64,000 nucleotides of DNA from contig NZ_LHVH01000017.1 in the NCBI RefSeq assembly GCF_001269885.1, positions 310,001-374,000 of the forward strand, read 5' to 3'. A program made the translations under genes and the position numbers. The stretch is from Pseudomonas kilonensis (GTDB lineage: Bacteria; Pseudomonadota; Gammaproteobacteria; Pseudomonadales; Pseudomonadaceae). The notes under the pieces are model-generated. The model did no database searches. It was not told the origin of the DNA and was given only the letters and a program-made list of their open reading frames with translations. This document shows positions 45,053 to 54,458 of the stretch, piece after piece. How positions within the stretch are numbered: position 1 is the stretch's first letter; every line of letters starts with the position of its first letter.

Positions 45053-46275
45053 ACTGCCGAGGTTGCGGGACTGCCCTGGCTTTGCCACTGATCGATCTCG
45101 GTACTTCACCGCCGTCCAACGCCTATGTGCGGGCCGACCAATTGGATCAGGCCGAGCAGTGGGTGCCGCTCAAAGTCGCGGTGTGCCAGCAATGCTGGTT
45201 GGTGCAGACCGAGGATTACACCCGCGCGGACACACTGTTCGACGCCGAGTACGCCTATTTCAGCTCTTTTTCCAGCACTTGGCTGGCCCACGCCGAGCGC
45301 TATGTTGCCGAGATGGCCGAGCGCTTCGAACTGAGTGCTGACAGTCGCGTGGTGGAAATTGCCGCCAACGATGGCTACCTCTTGCAGTACGTGGCCAAGC
45401 GCGGTATTCCCTGCCTGGGCGTCGAGCCGACGCGCAGCACCGCCGAGGCCGCCCGTGCCAAAGGCCTGGAGATCCGTGAGTTGTTCTTTGGTCGCGAAAC
45501 GGCCACGCAGCTGAATAGCGAAGGCTGGGCAGCGGATTTGATGGCGGCCAACAACGTATTGGCCCACGTGCCGGACATCAATGATTTCCTCGCCGGTTTT
45601 GCGATGCTGCTCAAGCCAACCGGCGTCGCTACTTTCGAGTTTCCGCAACTGCTCACATTGATGGCCGGCCAGCAGTTCGACACGCTGTACCACGAACATT
45701 TTTCCTACTTGTCGCTGACGTCCGTGCAAACCCTGTGTGAGCGCAATGGGCTGGAAGTATTCGATGTCAGCCAACTGTCGACTCATGGCGGTTCGTTGCG
45801 AGTTTTCGCCCAGCGTGCCGACGGCGTTCGTCGCCCGATCCAGGCTTCGGTGCAACAGCAGTTGCAGGCCGAACTGGATGCCGGCGTGAAAACCGCCGCG
45901 TACTACACCACCCTGGCGCCGGCCGCCGAGGCGATCAAACATGGTCTGTTGCGCTTTTTGTTGCAGGCCAAGGCCGATGGCAAGCGTGTGGTCGGTTATG
46001 GCGCGGCCGCCAAGGGCAACACGTTGCTCAACTACGCCGGGGTCAAGCCTGACTTGTTGGCGTGGGTGGCCGATGCCAATCCGCACAAACAGGGTAAATA
46101 TTTGCCGGGCAGCCGGATTCCTATCGTGTCGCCCGAGCATATCGCGACAGAGCAACCCGACTACGTTCTCGTCCTGCCCTGGAACTTGCTGAGCGAAGTC
46201 AGCCAGCAGTTGGCAGAGGTTCGCCAATGGGGCGGGCAATTCGTCATCGCAGTGCCTGAGTTGACGCTGCTATGA
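45049..46275 (+). CDS. NDP-sugar C-methyltransferase (TylC3/NovU/TcaB9 type)
   Basis: 408 aa, three-domain SAM enzyme that adds a methyl to a sugar carbon, typically C3 of a 4-keto sugar. N-terminal zinc ribbon C3-x2-C6 with C46-x2-C49; SAM site VVEIAANDGYLL at 101-112; putative catalytic H173, Y214, E216 and H217 spaced as H181, Y222, E224 and H225 of TcaB9; C-terminal Rossmann-like domain GYGAAAKGNTLLNY. ATGA overlap with the epimerase and with the next gene. Confidence 0.9.
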   Translation: MNCRGCGTALALPLIDLGTSPPSNAYVRADQLDQAEQWVPLKVAVCQQCWLVQTEDYTRADTLFDAEYAYFSSFSSTWLAHAERYVAEMAERFELSADSRVVEIAANDGYLLQYVAKRGIPCLGVEPTRSTAEAARAKGLEIRELFFGRETATQLNSEGWAADLMAANNVLAHVPDINDFLAGFAMLLKPTGVATFEFPQLLTLMAGQQFDTLYHEHFSYLSLTSVQTLCERNGLEVFDVSQLSTHGGSLRVFAQRADGVRRPIQASVQQQLQAELDAGVKTAAYYTTLAPAAEAIKHGLLRFLLQAKADGKRVVGYGAAAKGNTLLNYAGVKPDLLAWVADANPHKQGKYLPGSRIPIVSPEHIATEQPDYVLVLPWNLLSEVSQQLAEVRQWGGQFVIAVPELTLL

Positions 46276-47129
46276 AGGTTTTAGTGACCGGCGCCACCGG
46301 GTTTGTCGGCCGTCATCTGGTCACGGCCTTGCTCGCGCGCGGTTGTCAGGTCCGGGCCGTTGCACGCCGGGTGGAGCCGGCCAGCGCATTGCCCTGGTTC
46401 GACCGGGTTGAATTCGTCGCGACCGATGTCCACGCAGAAAAACTGGACGTCGCTGCCTTGGTCGAGGGAGTCGATGCCTTGGTGCATCTCGCGTGGCCGG
46501 GGCTGCCGAATTACCAGGCACTGTTTCATTTCGAACATAACTTGCTGGCCGATTATCAGTTCATCAAACAGGCTGTCGTGGCGGGGGTTGGGCAGGTGCT
46601 GGTCACCGGTACTTGTTTCGAATACGGCCTGCAGAGTGGACCGCTCGATGAGCAGACTGCGCCGCAGCCGGCCAACCCTTACGGCTTGGCAAAAAATACC
46701 TTGCGCCTGTTTCTTGAGCAGCTGCAATGCGAGCACCCGTTTACCTTGCAGTGGGCACGTTTGTTCTACCTGCACGGTGTCGGTCAGAACCCCAACAGCC
46801 TGCTTGCGGCGCTGGACCGGGCCATCGATGCCCAAGCCCCGGTCTTCGACATGTCCGGGGGCGAGCAACTGCGCGATTACCTGGCAATCGAAACAGCGAC
46901 TGCTTATCTGGCGGGGCTGGTGTTGCGGCGCGAGTTCAATGGTGTCGTCAATTGCTCAAGTGGCGTACCAGTGTCGGTTCGCTCGCTGGTGGAAACACGG
47001 CTGCGCGAGCGTGGCGCGGCCATTCGCCTGAACCTGGGCCATTACCCATACCCGACTCACGAGCCCATGGCGTTCTGGGGCGTGGCCGAACGCTTGCACA
47101 CCTTGCTGGGAGCCGAACATGACGCGTGA
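46272..47129 (+). CDS. NAD-dependent epimerase/dehydratase, likely NDP-4-ketohexose reductase
   Basis: 285 aa extended SDR. MKVLVTGATGFVGRHLVTALL is the dinucleotide loop; TGTCFEYG and NPYGLAKNTLRLF supply the Ser/Thr-Tyr-x3-Lys catalytic set. In this operon the missing chemical step is 4-keto reduction, so that role is assigned by inference; epimerisation is possible. ATGA-coupled to the C-methyltransferase. Confidence 0.82.
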   Translation: MKVLVTGATGFVGRHLVTALLARGCQVRAVARRVEPASALPWFDRVEFVATDVHAEKLDVAALVEGVDALVHLAWPGLPNYQALFHFEHNLLADYQFIKQAVVAGVGQVLVTGTCFEYGLQSGPLDEQTAPQPANPYGLAKNTLRLFLEQLQCEHPFTLQWARLFYLHGVGQNPNSLLAALDRAIDAQAPVFDMSGGEQLRDYLAIETATAYLAGLVLRREFNGVVNCSSGVPVSVRSLVETRLRERGAAIRLNLGHYPYPTHEPMAFWGVAERLHTLLGAEHDA

Positions 47130-48189
47130 GTTGTACCGGGCCACCGGCCTTCCGGTTCTGCAGAACCGTACCTTCGCCGATGAACAGTCGGCCAGAACCT
47201 CCGCGTGTGCTGATATGGTCCTGGTCCAGGACGAAGTGAGCGGTTTGGTCTTCAATCAGGCATTCGATGCGGACAAGCTCTGCTATGACAGTGATTATCA
47301 GAACGAACAGGCCCACTCTGGGCAGTTCCAGCGGCACCTGGCTGATGTGGAGGGCATCATTGCTCGACATTTCAGCGGCCAGGAACTGATCGAGGTCGGT
47401 TGTGGCAAAGGCTATTTCCTGGAGCTGCTCAAAGAACGGGGCTATGCCATCACTGGAATCGACCCGGCCTATGAAGGCGACAACGCTGACGTGATCAAGG
47501 CGCCGTTCACTCGCGATTTGGGCCTATCAGCTGACGCGGTGGTGCTACGTCACGTGCTTGAGCATATCCAGGACCCGGTGGCTTTTCTTGCTGAAATCGC
47601 AGCGGCCAACCAGGGCGGGCAGATTTACATCGAAGTGCCGTGTCTGGACTGGATCCTGGACCATCGTGCCTGGTTCGACCTGTTCTACGAGCACGTCAAC
47701 TATTTCCGCCTCGATGACCTGCGTCGGATGTTCGACACGGTACATGAGGCCGGACACCTGTTCGGCGGTCAGTACCTATACATCGTTGCCGATCTGACCA
47801 CGTTGCGTCTGAAGCCGGAACAGCCCGTTCCAGCCTTGCAATTGCCCGCTGAATTCACCGCCAGTCTCGGGCGTGCGGTGCAGATTATCCAGGCTGCGCC
47901 GCAGCAGGGTTCGGCGATCTGGGGGGCATCCTCCAAGGGCGTGATCTATTCGCTGTTCCTGCAACGAGCCGGGGTTGCTGTGGACTGCGTGGTGGATATC
48001 AACCCGGCCAAGCAGGGGCGGTATCTGCCGTTGAGTGGTGCGCGGGTTTCCTCGCCGGAGGAGGCGACGCAGGCTCTGCCTGAAGGGGCGCACGTATTTG
48101 TAATGAATTCCAATTACCTCGAAGAGATCAAGCGGATGACCGGTGGGCGCTACGTCTACCACGCCGTTGACAGCGCTTCGTTCCAATAA
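47119..48189 (+). CDS. Second class I SAM methyltransferase, C-methyltransferase-like without the zinc ribbon
   Basis: 356 aa. The SAM core LIEVGCGKGYFLELLKERG, LRHVLEHIQDPVAFL and FYEHVNYFRLDDL, and the C-terminal GASSKGVIYSLFL and NPAKQGRYLPLSGARVSSPEE, parallel the C-methyltransferase at 45049. The N-terminal CxxC pairs are missing. It overlaps the reductase by 11 bases. It may methylate a different sugar position or another sugar; C- versus O-methylation cannot be decided. Confidence 0.78.
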   Translation: MTRELYRATGLPVLQNRTFADEQSARTSACADMVLVQDEVSGLVFNQAFDADKLCYDSDYQNEQAHSGQFQRHLADVEGIIARHFSGQELIEVGCGKGYFLELLKERGYAITGIDPAYEGDNADVIKAPFTRDLGLSADAVVLRHVLEHIQDPVAFLAEIAAANQGGQIYIEVPCLDWILDHRAWFDLFYEHVNYFRLDDLRRMFDTVHEAGHLFGGQYLYIVADLTTLRLKPEQPVPALQLPAEFTASLGRAVQIIQAAPQQGSAIWGASSKGVIYSLFLQRAGVAVDCVVDINPAKQGRYLPLSGARVSSPEEATQALPEGAHVFVMNSNYLEEIKRMTGGRYVYHAVDSASFQ

Positions 48190-48204
48190 CCGCGAGATTC
48201 GAAA

Positions 48205-48942
48205 ATGACCGACAACACTATCCATAAAGCTTTCGAAGCCCAATGCCAGACCGAAATCGCCGGTCAAGGCCAAGACCAGAAACTCGTCGGCTTGGCCAAG
48301 GAGTTTTTCAACGAATCGGCCCGCCACAAGTACAGCTACCATTTTTCATGGATGGGCCGGCCAATCATCCAACTGCCACAGGACATGATGGCGATGCAGG
48401 AGTTGATCTGGCAGATCAAGCCTGACCTGATCATCGAGTGCGGCATCGCTCACGGCGGTTCGATCATTTATTACGCCTCGTTGCTGGAGCTGCAGGGCCA
48501 TGGCGAAGTGCTGGGCATCGACCTGGATATCCGCCCTCATAACCGTGAAGCCATCGAGAGCCACCCGATGAGCAAACGCATCTCGATGATCGAGGGTTCG
48601 AGCATCGATCCGGCCATCGCCGAGCAGGTCCATGCAGCGGCCAAAGGCAAGCAAGTCATCCTGGTGCTCGATTCCAACCATACCCATGATCATGTGCTCG
48701 AAGAGCTGCGCCTGTACGCGCCGCTGGTCTCGGTGGGCAGCTATTGCGTGGTGATGGACACCGTGGTCGAAGACATGCCAGCGGACTTTTTCCCGGATCG
48801 CCCATGGGGCCCTGGCGATAACCCGAAAACCGCCGTATGGAAATACCTTGAGGAAAACGCTGATTTTGAAATTGACCAGCAATTGCAGAACAAGCTGCTG
48901 ATCACCGTTGCTCCAGACGGTTATCTGCGTCGGGTTCGTTAA
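48205..48942 (+). CDS. CmcI-family (cephalosporin hydroxylase-like) O-methyltransferase
   Basis: 245 aa. The CmcI/rhamnosyl O-methyltransferase fold is shown by DLIIECGIAHGGSIIYYASLL (SAM), VLGIDLDIRPHNREAI, LDSNHTHDHVLEEL and YCVVMDTVVEDMP. Despite the name, relatives are O-methyltransferases of sugars. It sits 15 bases after the second methyltransferase. A 2-, 3- or 4-O-methyl on the flagellar sugar is likely. Confidence 0.85.
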   Translation: MTDNTIHKAFEAQCQTEIAGQGQDQKLVGLAKEFFNESARHKYSYHFSWMGRPIIQLPQDMMAMQELIWQIKPDLIIECGIAHGGSIIYYASLLELQGHGEVLGIDLDIRPHNREAIESHPMSKRISMIEGSSIDPAIAEQVHAAAKGKQVILVLDSNHTHDHVLEELRLYAPLVSVGSYCVVMDTVVEDMPADFFPDRPWGPGDNPKTAVWKYLEENADFEIDQQLQNKLLITVAPDGYLRRVR

Positions 48943-48992
48943 TCCATCCGTTTCAAGTCATTGGCGTCTGGCAGGTTGTGGGGACAGGAAAT

Positions 48993-51926
48993 ATGCAGGT
49001 TCGAAACAATATTCAAAACAACGTGGCACCGCTGAACGAGCGGTTCACCGTGGTGGTGATCTCCCACAACCGCAGCGCATTCCTGCGGCGTACATTGCAT
49101 TACTACAGCAGCTATCCGTGTTCGGTACTGGTGCTTGATTCGTCGGTTGAGCGCGATGAGCAAATCGCCCGGGATTTTCCCTCGGTCGATTATCGACACT
49201 TGCCTCAGTTCACCTACAAGGGGCTGCAGGACAAACTGGTGTACGGCGTCAATCAGGTCACGACGCCGTACATGGTGTTTGCCGCCGATGACGATTTCCT
49301 GCTGCACGATGCGTTGACCGAATCGGTGGAGTTTCTCGAGGCCAACCCCGACTATGGCCTGTGCCATGGCTACGGGATCATGTATCTGTCCTGCGCGACT
49401 GAAGTGAATTACTTCCGTCGCGATCGCAAGGTGCATGAGGATTACAACAGCGAGCTGGCCGAAGACCGGGTCATCCGCTTCATGGATCAGTTCCTGCCGC
49501 CATTTTATGCCGTGACCCGCACTGATCTGCTGCAACAGTGGTATGGCCTGTTGCCGCCGGGCACCAGTTTCGAATGGCAGGAGATCGGCCACACCTTTTA
49601 TCTGCTGGCCTGCGCCAAGGCGCGGATCCTGCCGATTCCATTCGCCGTTCGTGAACTCAACTACGGCGGTTCGGAACACAACACCAACGTGTTGACTGTG
49701 CTCAGCTACAAGGACGCAAAAAGCGTTGCCGAGCGTGAGCAATTCGCCGAGTTCCTGGCGTCCCTTCCAACACCGCTGTGCGAGCAGGCTCCGGGGCGGG
49801 TCAAACAGATTGCCCTGGATAGCTTCGCGGCCATGGCTGACTGCCTGCTGCAGGGGCGCTCACTCAAAGGCACTCAGATCATTCGTTCGGCCTGGTTGGA
49901 GGCGGGTGGCGAGCCGGTTCGTTCGTTTGGCCCGCAACAATTTGTCGAGATGCCTTTTTACAACCAGCGTGTATTCGATCTCCTGACCGAGTTTGAATTC
50001 CTGTTGCACGCCATGCCGGCCGGTCGCCTGCAGCTTCAGCAGTTGGAAGGTATTTTGCTGCGCCAGCATGAACTGATGCGCGTGCACCCTAATGACAACG
50101 AGCGCACGGTGCGCAGTCGTTTATGGGAGGCCCAAGGCCTGTATGCGTTCAACCGTACCGTGGTCAAGCGCTTGGCCGAATCGTTGAAGAGCAGCGATGA
50201 GCCTGAGGAGGCGGTGAAGTTGCAAGCCTGGGCCGAGCGACTGGACGCGCTACCGGGTCAGCAGGATCGCCGGTTGCTGGAAAACATGCACTCCGGTCGT
50301 CTGTTGAACTGGCTTGAGGCACGTAATCCAGATGCACAGCAGCTCAAGTCCATCGCGGCTCACCTGGCTGAACATCAAGGTGGACCGCGATTCGGCATCC
50401 TCTTGCTGGATCTGGACGCTGACATGTTCAAGCTGCAGGCCACCTTCGACAGCCTGGTCCACGGTCACTGCAAGGCGTTCAATGTGGTGGTATTCACCAC
50501 CGGCGCCTTACCAGCGACCACCTCGGTACATGACACCGTGCACTTCGTCAAAGTCAGCACGACTAATTATGTCGAGCGCATCAACCAGGTCATTGAACAG
50601 TCCACCGCCGACTGGATGGTGCTGGTCGAGGCCGGTGATCAGTTCACCCAAAACGGCCTGCTGCGCGCCAGCCTAGAGTTGATCGGTGCCGAAGGTGTGC
50701 GCGCCGTGGCCATGGATGAAATCCAGCGCAAGGCTGACGGCAGCCTCACCGACGTGTTCCGTCCGGGCGTCAACCTCGATCTGCTGCAATCGGTGCCCTC
50801 GTTGATGGCGCGTCACTGGCTGATTCGCCGTGATGTACTGGCCCAGGCTCGCGGCTTTACCGCTGAATACACTCAGGCCCTGGAGCTGGATCTGTTGTTG
50901 CGCCTGATTGAAGACGCAGGGTTGGGCGGCCTGGCACACCTGGCCGAGCCGTTGTTGATCTGCAATGCTCCGGCAGAGGAAGAGAATCCTCAGGAGCGTC
51001 AGGTCCTGACACGTCACCTGGCTGTCCGAGGATATCGTGCCCAAGTCACCTCGGCACAGCCGCTGACGTACCAGATCGATTACCAGCACGCCGAGCGGCC
51101 CTTGGTATCGATCATTCTCGAAAGTCGGGACAACTTTGAACAAGTCCAGCAGGCTCTGGTCAGCGTGTTGCAGCGCACGCGCTATCATCGCCATGAAATT
51201 CTGATCGCGGACAATCATAGCCAGTCCGAAGCGTTGGCCCAGTGGCTAGACAGTCTGGAAGGGAAGGGCGATCGGATCCGCATCCTGCGCAGCGACCGAC
51301 GCCTCAGTGCCTCGGCCCTGAACAACTGGGCGAGTGCCCAGGCCAAAGGGGAGTACCTGGTCCTACTGTCGTCCCAGGTGCAGGTGGTCAATTCCAACTG
51401 GCTCGACAGTCTGCTCAATCAGGCCCAGCGGCCTGAAGTGGGGATCGTCGGCAGCAAACAAATGGAGATACGCGGTATCACGACCCAGGCTGGCCTGGTG
51501 CTCGCTCCCGACGGCCAGGTGAACTCGGTATTTGTGGGCGAACGCAAGGACGCCAAGGGCTACCTCAACGGCCACCAAGTGGAGCAGAACTACTCGGCGG
51601 TGTCCGGCGTTTGCCTGATGATCCGCAAGGATTTGTTCGAAGCCGTTGGCGGCCTGGACGAGGATCATTTCGGCGAGACCTTTGCCGATGTCGACCTATG
51701 CCTGAAAATCGCCGACGCGGGTTATCTCACGGTCTGGACGCCTCAGGCCCAAATGCTGCATCCCGGCACATTCGCCGACGCGCCCCAGACGGCAGGCGCC
51801 TTGCGCGATAAATGGCAGGCGCGCTTCGAACACGACGCTGCTCGTAACCCCAACCTGGCCCTGAACGGCACTGGCTTTGCGCTGGGCGAGGCCTCGGCGG
51901 TGGTCTGGGCGCGGTTGCTTCCATAG
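48993..51926 (+). CDS. Second multi-domain glycosyltransferase of the flagellin-glycosylation island
   Basis: 977 aa. N-terminal TIGR00180-like GT-A domain (FTVVVISHNRSAFLRRTL, D99-D100-D101, YGLCHGYGIMYLS), a degenerate GT-A block at about 463-650 (ILLLDLDADMFKLQATFDSL) and a third at about 702-925 (RPLVSIILESRDNFEQVQQAL, EVGIVGSKQME, VCLMIRKDLFEAVGGLDEDHF). The last block is clearly paralogous to the third block of the 1190-aa transferase. The ATG at 48993 follows CAGGA; GTG at 48978 is less likely. Separated from the O-methyltransferase by 50 bases. Confidence 0.85.
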   Translation: MQVRNNIQNNVAPLNERFTVVVISHNRSAFLRRTLHYYSSYPCSVLVLDSSVERDEQIARDFPSVDYRHLPQFTYKGLQDKLVYGVNQVTTPYMVFAADDDFLLHDALTESVEFLEANPDYGLCHGYGIMYLSCATEVNYFRRDRKVHEDYNSELAEDRVIRFMDQFLPPFYAVTRTDLLQQWYGLLPPGTSFEWQEIGHTFYLLACAKARILPIPFAVRELNYGGSEHNTNVLTVLSYKDAKSVAEREQFAEFLASLPTPLCEQAPGRVKQIALDSFAAMADCLLQGRSLKGTQIIRSAWLEAGGEPVRSFGPQQFVEMPFYNQRVFDLLTEFEFLLHAMPAGRLQLQQLEGILLRQHELMRVHPNDNERTVRSRLWEAQGLYAFNRTVVKRLAESLKSSDEPEEAVKLQAWAERLDALPGQQDRRLLENMHSGRLLNWLEARNPDAQQLKSIAAHLAEHQGGPRFGILLLDLDADMFKLQATFDSLVHGHCKAFNVVVFTTGALPATTSVHDTVHFVKVSTTNYVERINQVIEQSTADWMVLVEAGDQFTQNGLLRASLELIGAEGVRAVAMDEIQRKADGSLTDVFRPGVNLDLLQSVPSLMARHWLIRRDVLAQARGFTAEYTQALELDLLLRLIEDAGLGGLAHLAEPLLICNAPAEEENPQERQVLTRHLAVRGYRAQVTSAQPLTYQIDYQHAERPLVSIILESRDNFEQVQQALVSVLQRTRYHRHEILIADNHSQSEALAQWLDSLEGKGDRIRILRSDRRLSASALNNWASAQAKGEYLVLLSSQVQVVNSNWLDSLLNQAQRPEVGIVGSKQMEIRGITTQAGLVLAPDGQVNSVFVGERKDAKGYLNGHQVEQNYSAVSGVCLMIRKDLFEAVGGLDEDHFGETFADVDLCLKIADAGYLTVWTPQAQMLHPGTFADAPQTAGALRDKWQARFEHDAARNPNLALNGTGFALGEASAVVWARLLP

Positions 51927-51946
51927 ACTTGCTTGCTCCTGCTGTT

Positions 51947-51982
51947 GCCGATATGGCCTTTTCAAAAAAGGCTTTATCGGCA
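51947..51982. other. Hairpin downstream of the second glycosyltransferase
   Basis: TTGCCGATA and TATCGGCAA pair around an inner CCTTTT/AAAGG stem. It lacks a proper T tract on the plus strand, so it is a possible but weak terminator. The rest of the 229-base gap up to the KAS III gene shows nothing else. Confidence 0.45.
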
Positions 51983-52155
51983 AAATAGCGTGACCTGCGA
52001 GTCATAACGCGCATCTTCACTGTATTGTATTGACCGGGAAGATGGCGCCTGGCCCTTATCAGGCCCAGTGATAGCCCTTTACACTTCCCGTTTGTCGGCG
52101 CCCCTCGATTCCTTGCGAGCGGTGGTATTGGGCTGTTTTTGATTGGGAAGCCGTA

Positions 52156-53082
52156 ATGATTGGCATAAAAAGCATTGCGAGCTACGTTCCTGTAGCCGGC
52201 GTGGACAATTACGCACAAGGTGCGAAGTTTGAAAAGGATGAAGAGTTCATCCTGGGCAAGATCGGTTCGGCCTTCTTGCCACGCAAGGATGACGGGCAGG
52301 AAACCTCGGACCTGTGTGTCGAAGCGGTCAATGCGCTGTTTGCCAACAACCCCGGCCTGAAACGCGAATCCATCGACGTGCTGATCGTTGTCACCCAGAA
52401 CGGCGATGAAGAAGGCTTGCCGCACACGGCGGCTATCGTCCAGGACAAACTCGGCTTGCCGACCACCGTGGCGGCGTTCGACATCTCCCTGGGGTGTTCG
52501 GGTTATGTCTATGGCATCTACGCCATCAAGGGCTTCATGGAGGCCGCTGGCCTGAAGAATGGCCTGTTGGTGACGGCTGATCCGTATTCGAAAATCGTCG
52601 ACCCGGAAGACCGCAACACCACGATGCTGTTTGGCGACGCCGCCACCGCCACCTGGATGGGTGAAGATGCGCCGTGGCAACTGGGCAAGGCCAAGTTCGG
52701 CACCGACGGTTCCGGCGCGCCGCACCTGAAGGTCAGCGACGGCGTGTTCTTCATGAACGGCCGCCAAGTGTTCAACTTCGCCCTGCTCAAGGTGCCAGCC
52801 CATCTGCATGAGTTGCTCGCCGATTCCGATCTGCAAGCCAGCGACATTGATGCGTTTTGCATTCACCAGGGCAGTGCGGCGATTGTCGATGCCGTGGCGC
52901 GGCGTTTCGAGGGCGAGCCGGAGAAGTTCATCAAGGATATGGTCGAGACCGGGAACACCGTGTCGTCGAGCATTCCGTTATTGCTGGAAAAGCATGTGCT
53001 CGATTCCGATTGGAAACGCGTGGCCTTGAGTGGTTTCGGCGTAGGCCTGTCCTGGGGCTCGGCGATCATCTATCGCCCGTGA
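52156..53082 (+). CDS. Ketoacyl-ACP synthase III-like protein (flagellin glycosylation associated)
   Basis: 308 aa KAS III family. Intact triad C114 (SLGCSGYVYG), H237 (CIHQGS) and N267 (ETGNTVSSS), so it should be active. The P. syringae flagellin-glycosylation island carries a KAS III homologue in the same place, where 3-hydroxybutyryl decorates the glycan. By analogy it may make an acyl group for the sugar; no acyl carrier protein or acyltransferase is visible. GGGAAGCCGTA precedes the ATG. Confidence 0.88.
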   Translation: MIGIKSIASYVPVAGVDNYAQGAKFEKDEEFILGKIGSAFLPRKDDGQETSDLCVEAVNALFANNPGLKRESIDVLIVVTQNGDEEGLPHTAAIVQDKLGLPTTVAAFDISLGCSGYVYGIYAIKGFMEAAGLKNGLLVTADPYSKIVDPEDRNTTMLFGDAATATWMGEDAPWQLGKAKFGTDGSGAPHLKVSDGVFFMNGRQVFNFALLKVPAHLHELLADSDLQASDIDAFCIHQGSAAIVDAVARRFEGEPEKFIKDMVETGNTVSSSIPLLLEKHVLDSDWKRVALSGFGVGLSWGSAIIYRP

Positions 53083-53101
53083 GCCACTAAAACCCGGGCA
53101 C

Positions 53102-53142
53102 AAAAATAGCGTCCAAGGTGTAACCTTGAACGCTATTTTTTT
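53102..53142 (+). terminator. Intrinsic terminator after the KAS III gene
   Basis: AAAAATAGCGT-C-CAAGGT, loop GTA, ACCTTG-A-ACGCTATTTTTTT: a near-perfect long stem with a T tract, and A-rich on the other side, so it may work in both directions. It separates the glycan genes from the DUF115 gene. Confidence 0.85.
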
Positions 53143-53165
53143 GCCTGATCGAAAAGCGAGGCGCC

Positions 53166-54458
53166 ATGAGCGAGTTTTTTCAGCGCAATCTCCAGGTGAT
53201 CGAGCAACGCTGGCCTGCCCTGGCTGAACGCCTGCTGCTGGAGGATGCTGGTGCGTTGCAGGCAGATCTGGTCGAGGGACTTGGATCGACCTTGAGCATC
53301 AATGGCATTCAGTTGACCAGCCGCCATGACCGTCTCGCCGAGGCTGACCTGCAAGCCGCCAGCCTACCGCCGGACGCCGCCGTTGTGCATGTTTATGGCA
53401 CCGGATTGGGGGACCTGCAAAACCATATGCTGGAGCGGGCAGGGGTTGAACGCCTGTACGTGCATATCCTCAATGGCTCAGTGTTTGCCCTGGTGCTGCA
53501 GTTGCTGGATCAATCGCCATGGCTTGCCGACTCGCGGGTCGAATTGCTCTATGCAGGCGATCTGGCGGAAATCCAGCTGCCGTTTTTCGCATTGCCCGCC
53601 GAGTTGGTGCTGGCCGATGATTTCAATGCAAAGATTCGCGACCGATTGATCAGTGAAATCCATCTGGCCTTCAGTAACCGGGAATTCGACCCCAAGGCGC
53701 CGGAGATCATCGAGCGCCTGCAAGCCACTTTCAATCTCGTGCAAACGGATCACGACGTCACCGAGCTGTTTGGCTCCTTCAATGGACGGGAGGCGTTTGT
53801 CATTGCCACCGGACCCAGCCTTGAGCAGCACTTCGAAAAATTGCGCGAGCTGAATGACCAGGCCGAGCGGCCGCTGTTGATTTGCGTCGATACGGCCTAC
53901 CGACCGTTGATCAACCACGGTATTCGACCGGATGTCGTGGTCAGCATTGATCAACGCATCTCGGCGCGCCATCTCCCCCCTGAAGACACCGGCGATATTG
54001 CACTGGTTTACTTGCCAATGGCTGACCCCTCAGTGATTGAAGCCTGGCAGGGGCCACGTTATGTCGGTTATTCCGCCAGCCCCATCTATCACCAGATGCG
54101 ACAGCTACTGCGCCGAGGCGAACTGTACGTGGGCGGGAGCGTGATTCATCCGGCGGTGGACCTGGCGGTGAAAATGGGCGCGGCGCAAATCACCCTCTTC
54201 GGCGCCGACTTTGCTTTTCCCCATGACAAAACCCATGCCGGCTGGGGCGACGGTGATCTGGGGCCACAACTGGGCGTGGCAAAACACTGGGTGCTCGATG
54301 GTCATGGGCAGCGGGTCAAGACTCAGCTCAACTTCCGTAGTTATCTGTGTGAGCTGGAGCGATTTATCGCCGGGCATCCCCAAGTGCGTTTCTATAACAG
54401 CAGTCGGGACGGGGCGCGGATCGTCGGCGCTGATTTCCATCCGGAGTACGTGCAATGA
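53166..54458 (+). CDS. DUF115 / Maf-like motility accessory protein
   Basis: 430 aa. The DUF115 core reads AFVIATGPSLEQHFEKL at about 215-231, LICVDTAYRPLINHGIRPDVVVSID and FGADFAFPH. Relatives are the Maf proteins of Campylobacter, Helicobacter and Aeromonas, needed to add nonulosonic acid to flagellin. No pseudaminic acid genes are present here, so donor specificity must differ or the donor comes from elsewhere. ATGA-overlaps the following small gene. Confidence 0.82.
   Translation: MSEFFQRNLQVIEQRWPALAERLLLEDAGALQADLVEGLGSTLSINGIQLTSRHDRLAEADLQAASLPPDAAVVHVYGTGLGDLQNHMLERAGVERLYVHILNGSVFALVLQLLDQSPWLADSRVELLYAGDLAEIQLPFFALPAELVLADDFNAKIRDRLISEIHLAFSNREFDPKAPEIIERLQATFNLVQTDHDVTELFGSFNGREAFVIATGPSLEQHFEKLRELNDQAERPLLICVDTAYRPLINHGIRPDVVVSIDQRISARHLPPEDTGDIALVYLPMADPSVIEAWQGPRYVGYSASPIYHQMRQLLRRGELYVGGSVIHPAVDLAVKMGAAQITLFGADFAFPHDKTHAGWGDGDLGPQLGVAKHWVLDGHGQRVKTQLNFRSYLCELERFIAGHPQVRFYNSSRDGARIVGADFHPEYVQ

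Noticed and set aside
48205..48942. Cephalosporin hydroxylase and antibiotic synthesis
   Set aside because: The CmcI name is historical; the SAM motif and sugar operon context point to an O-methyltransferase.
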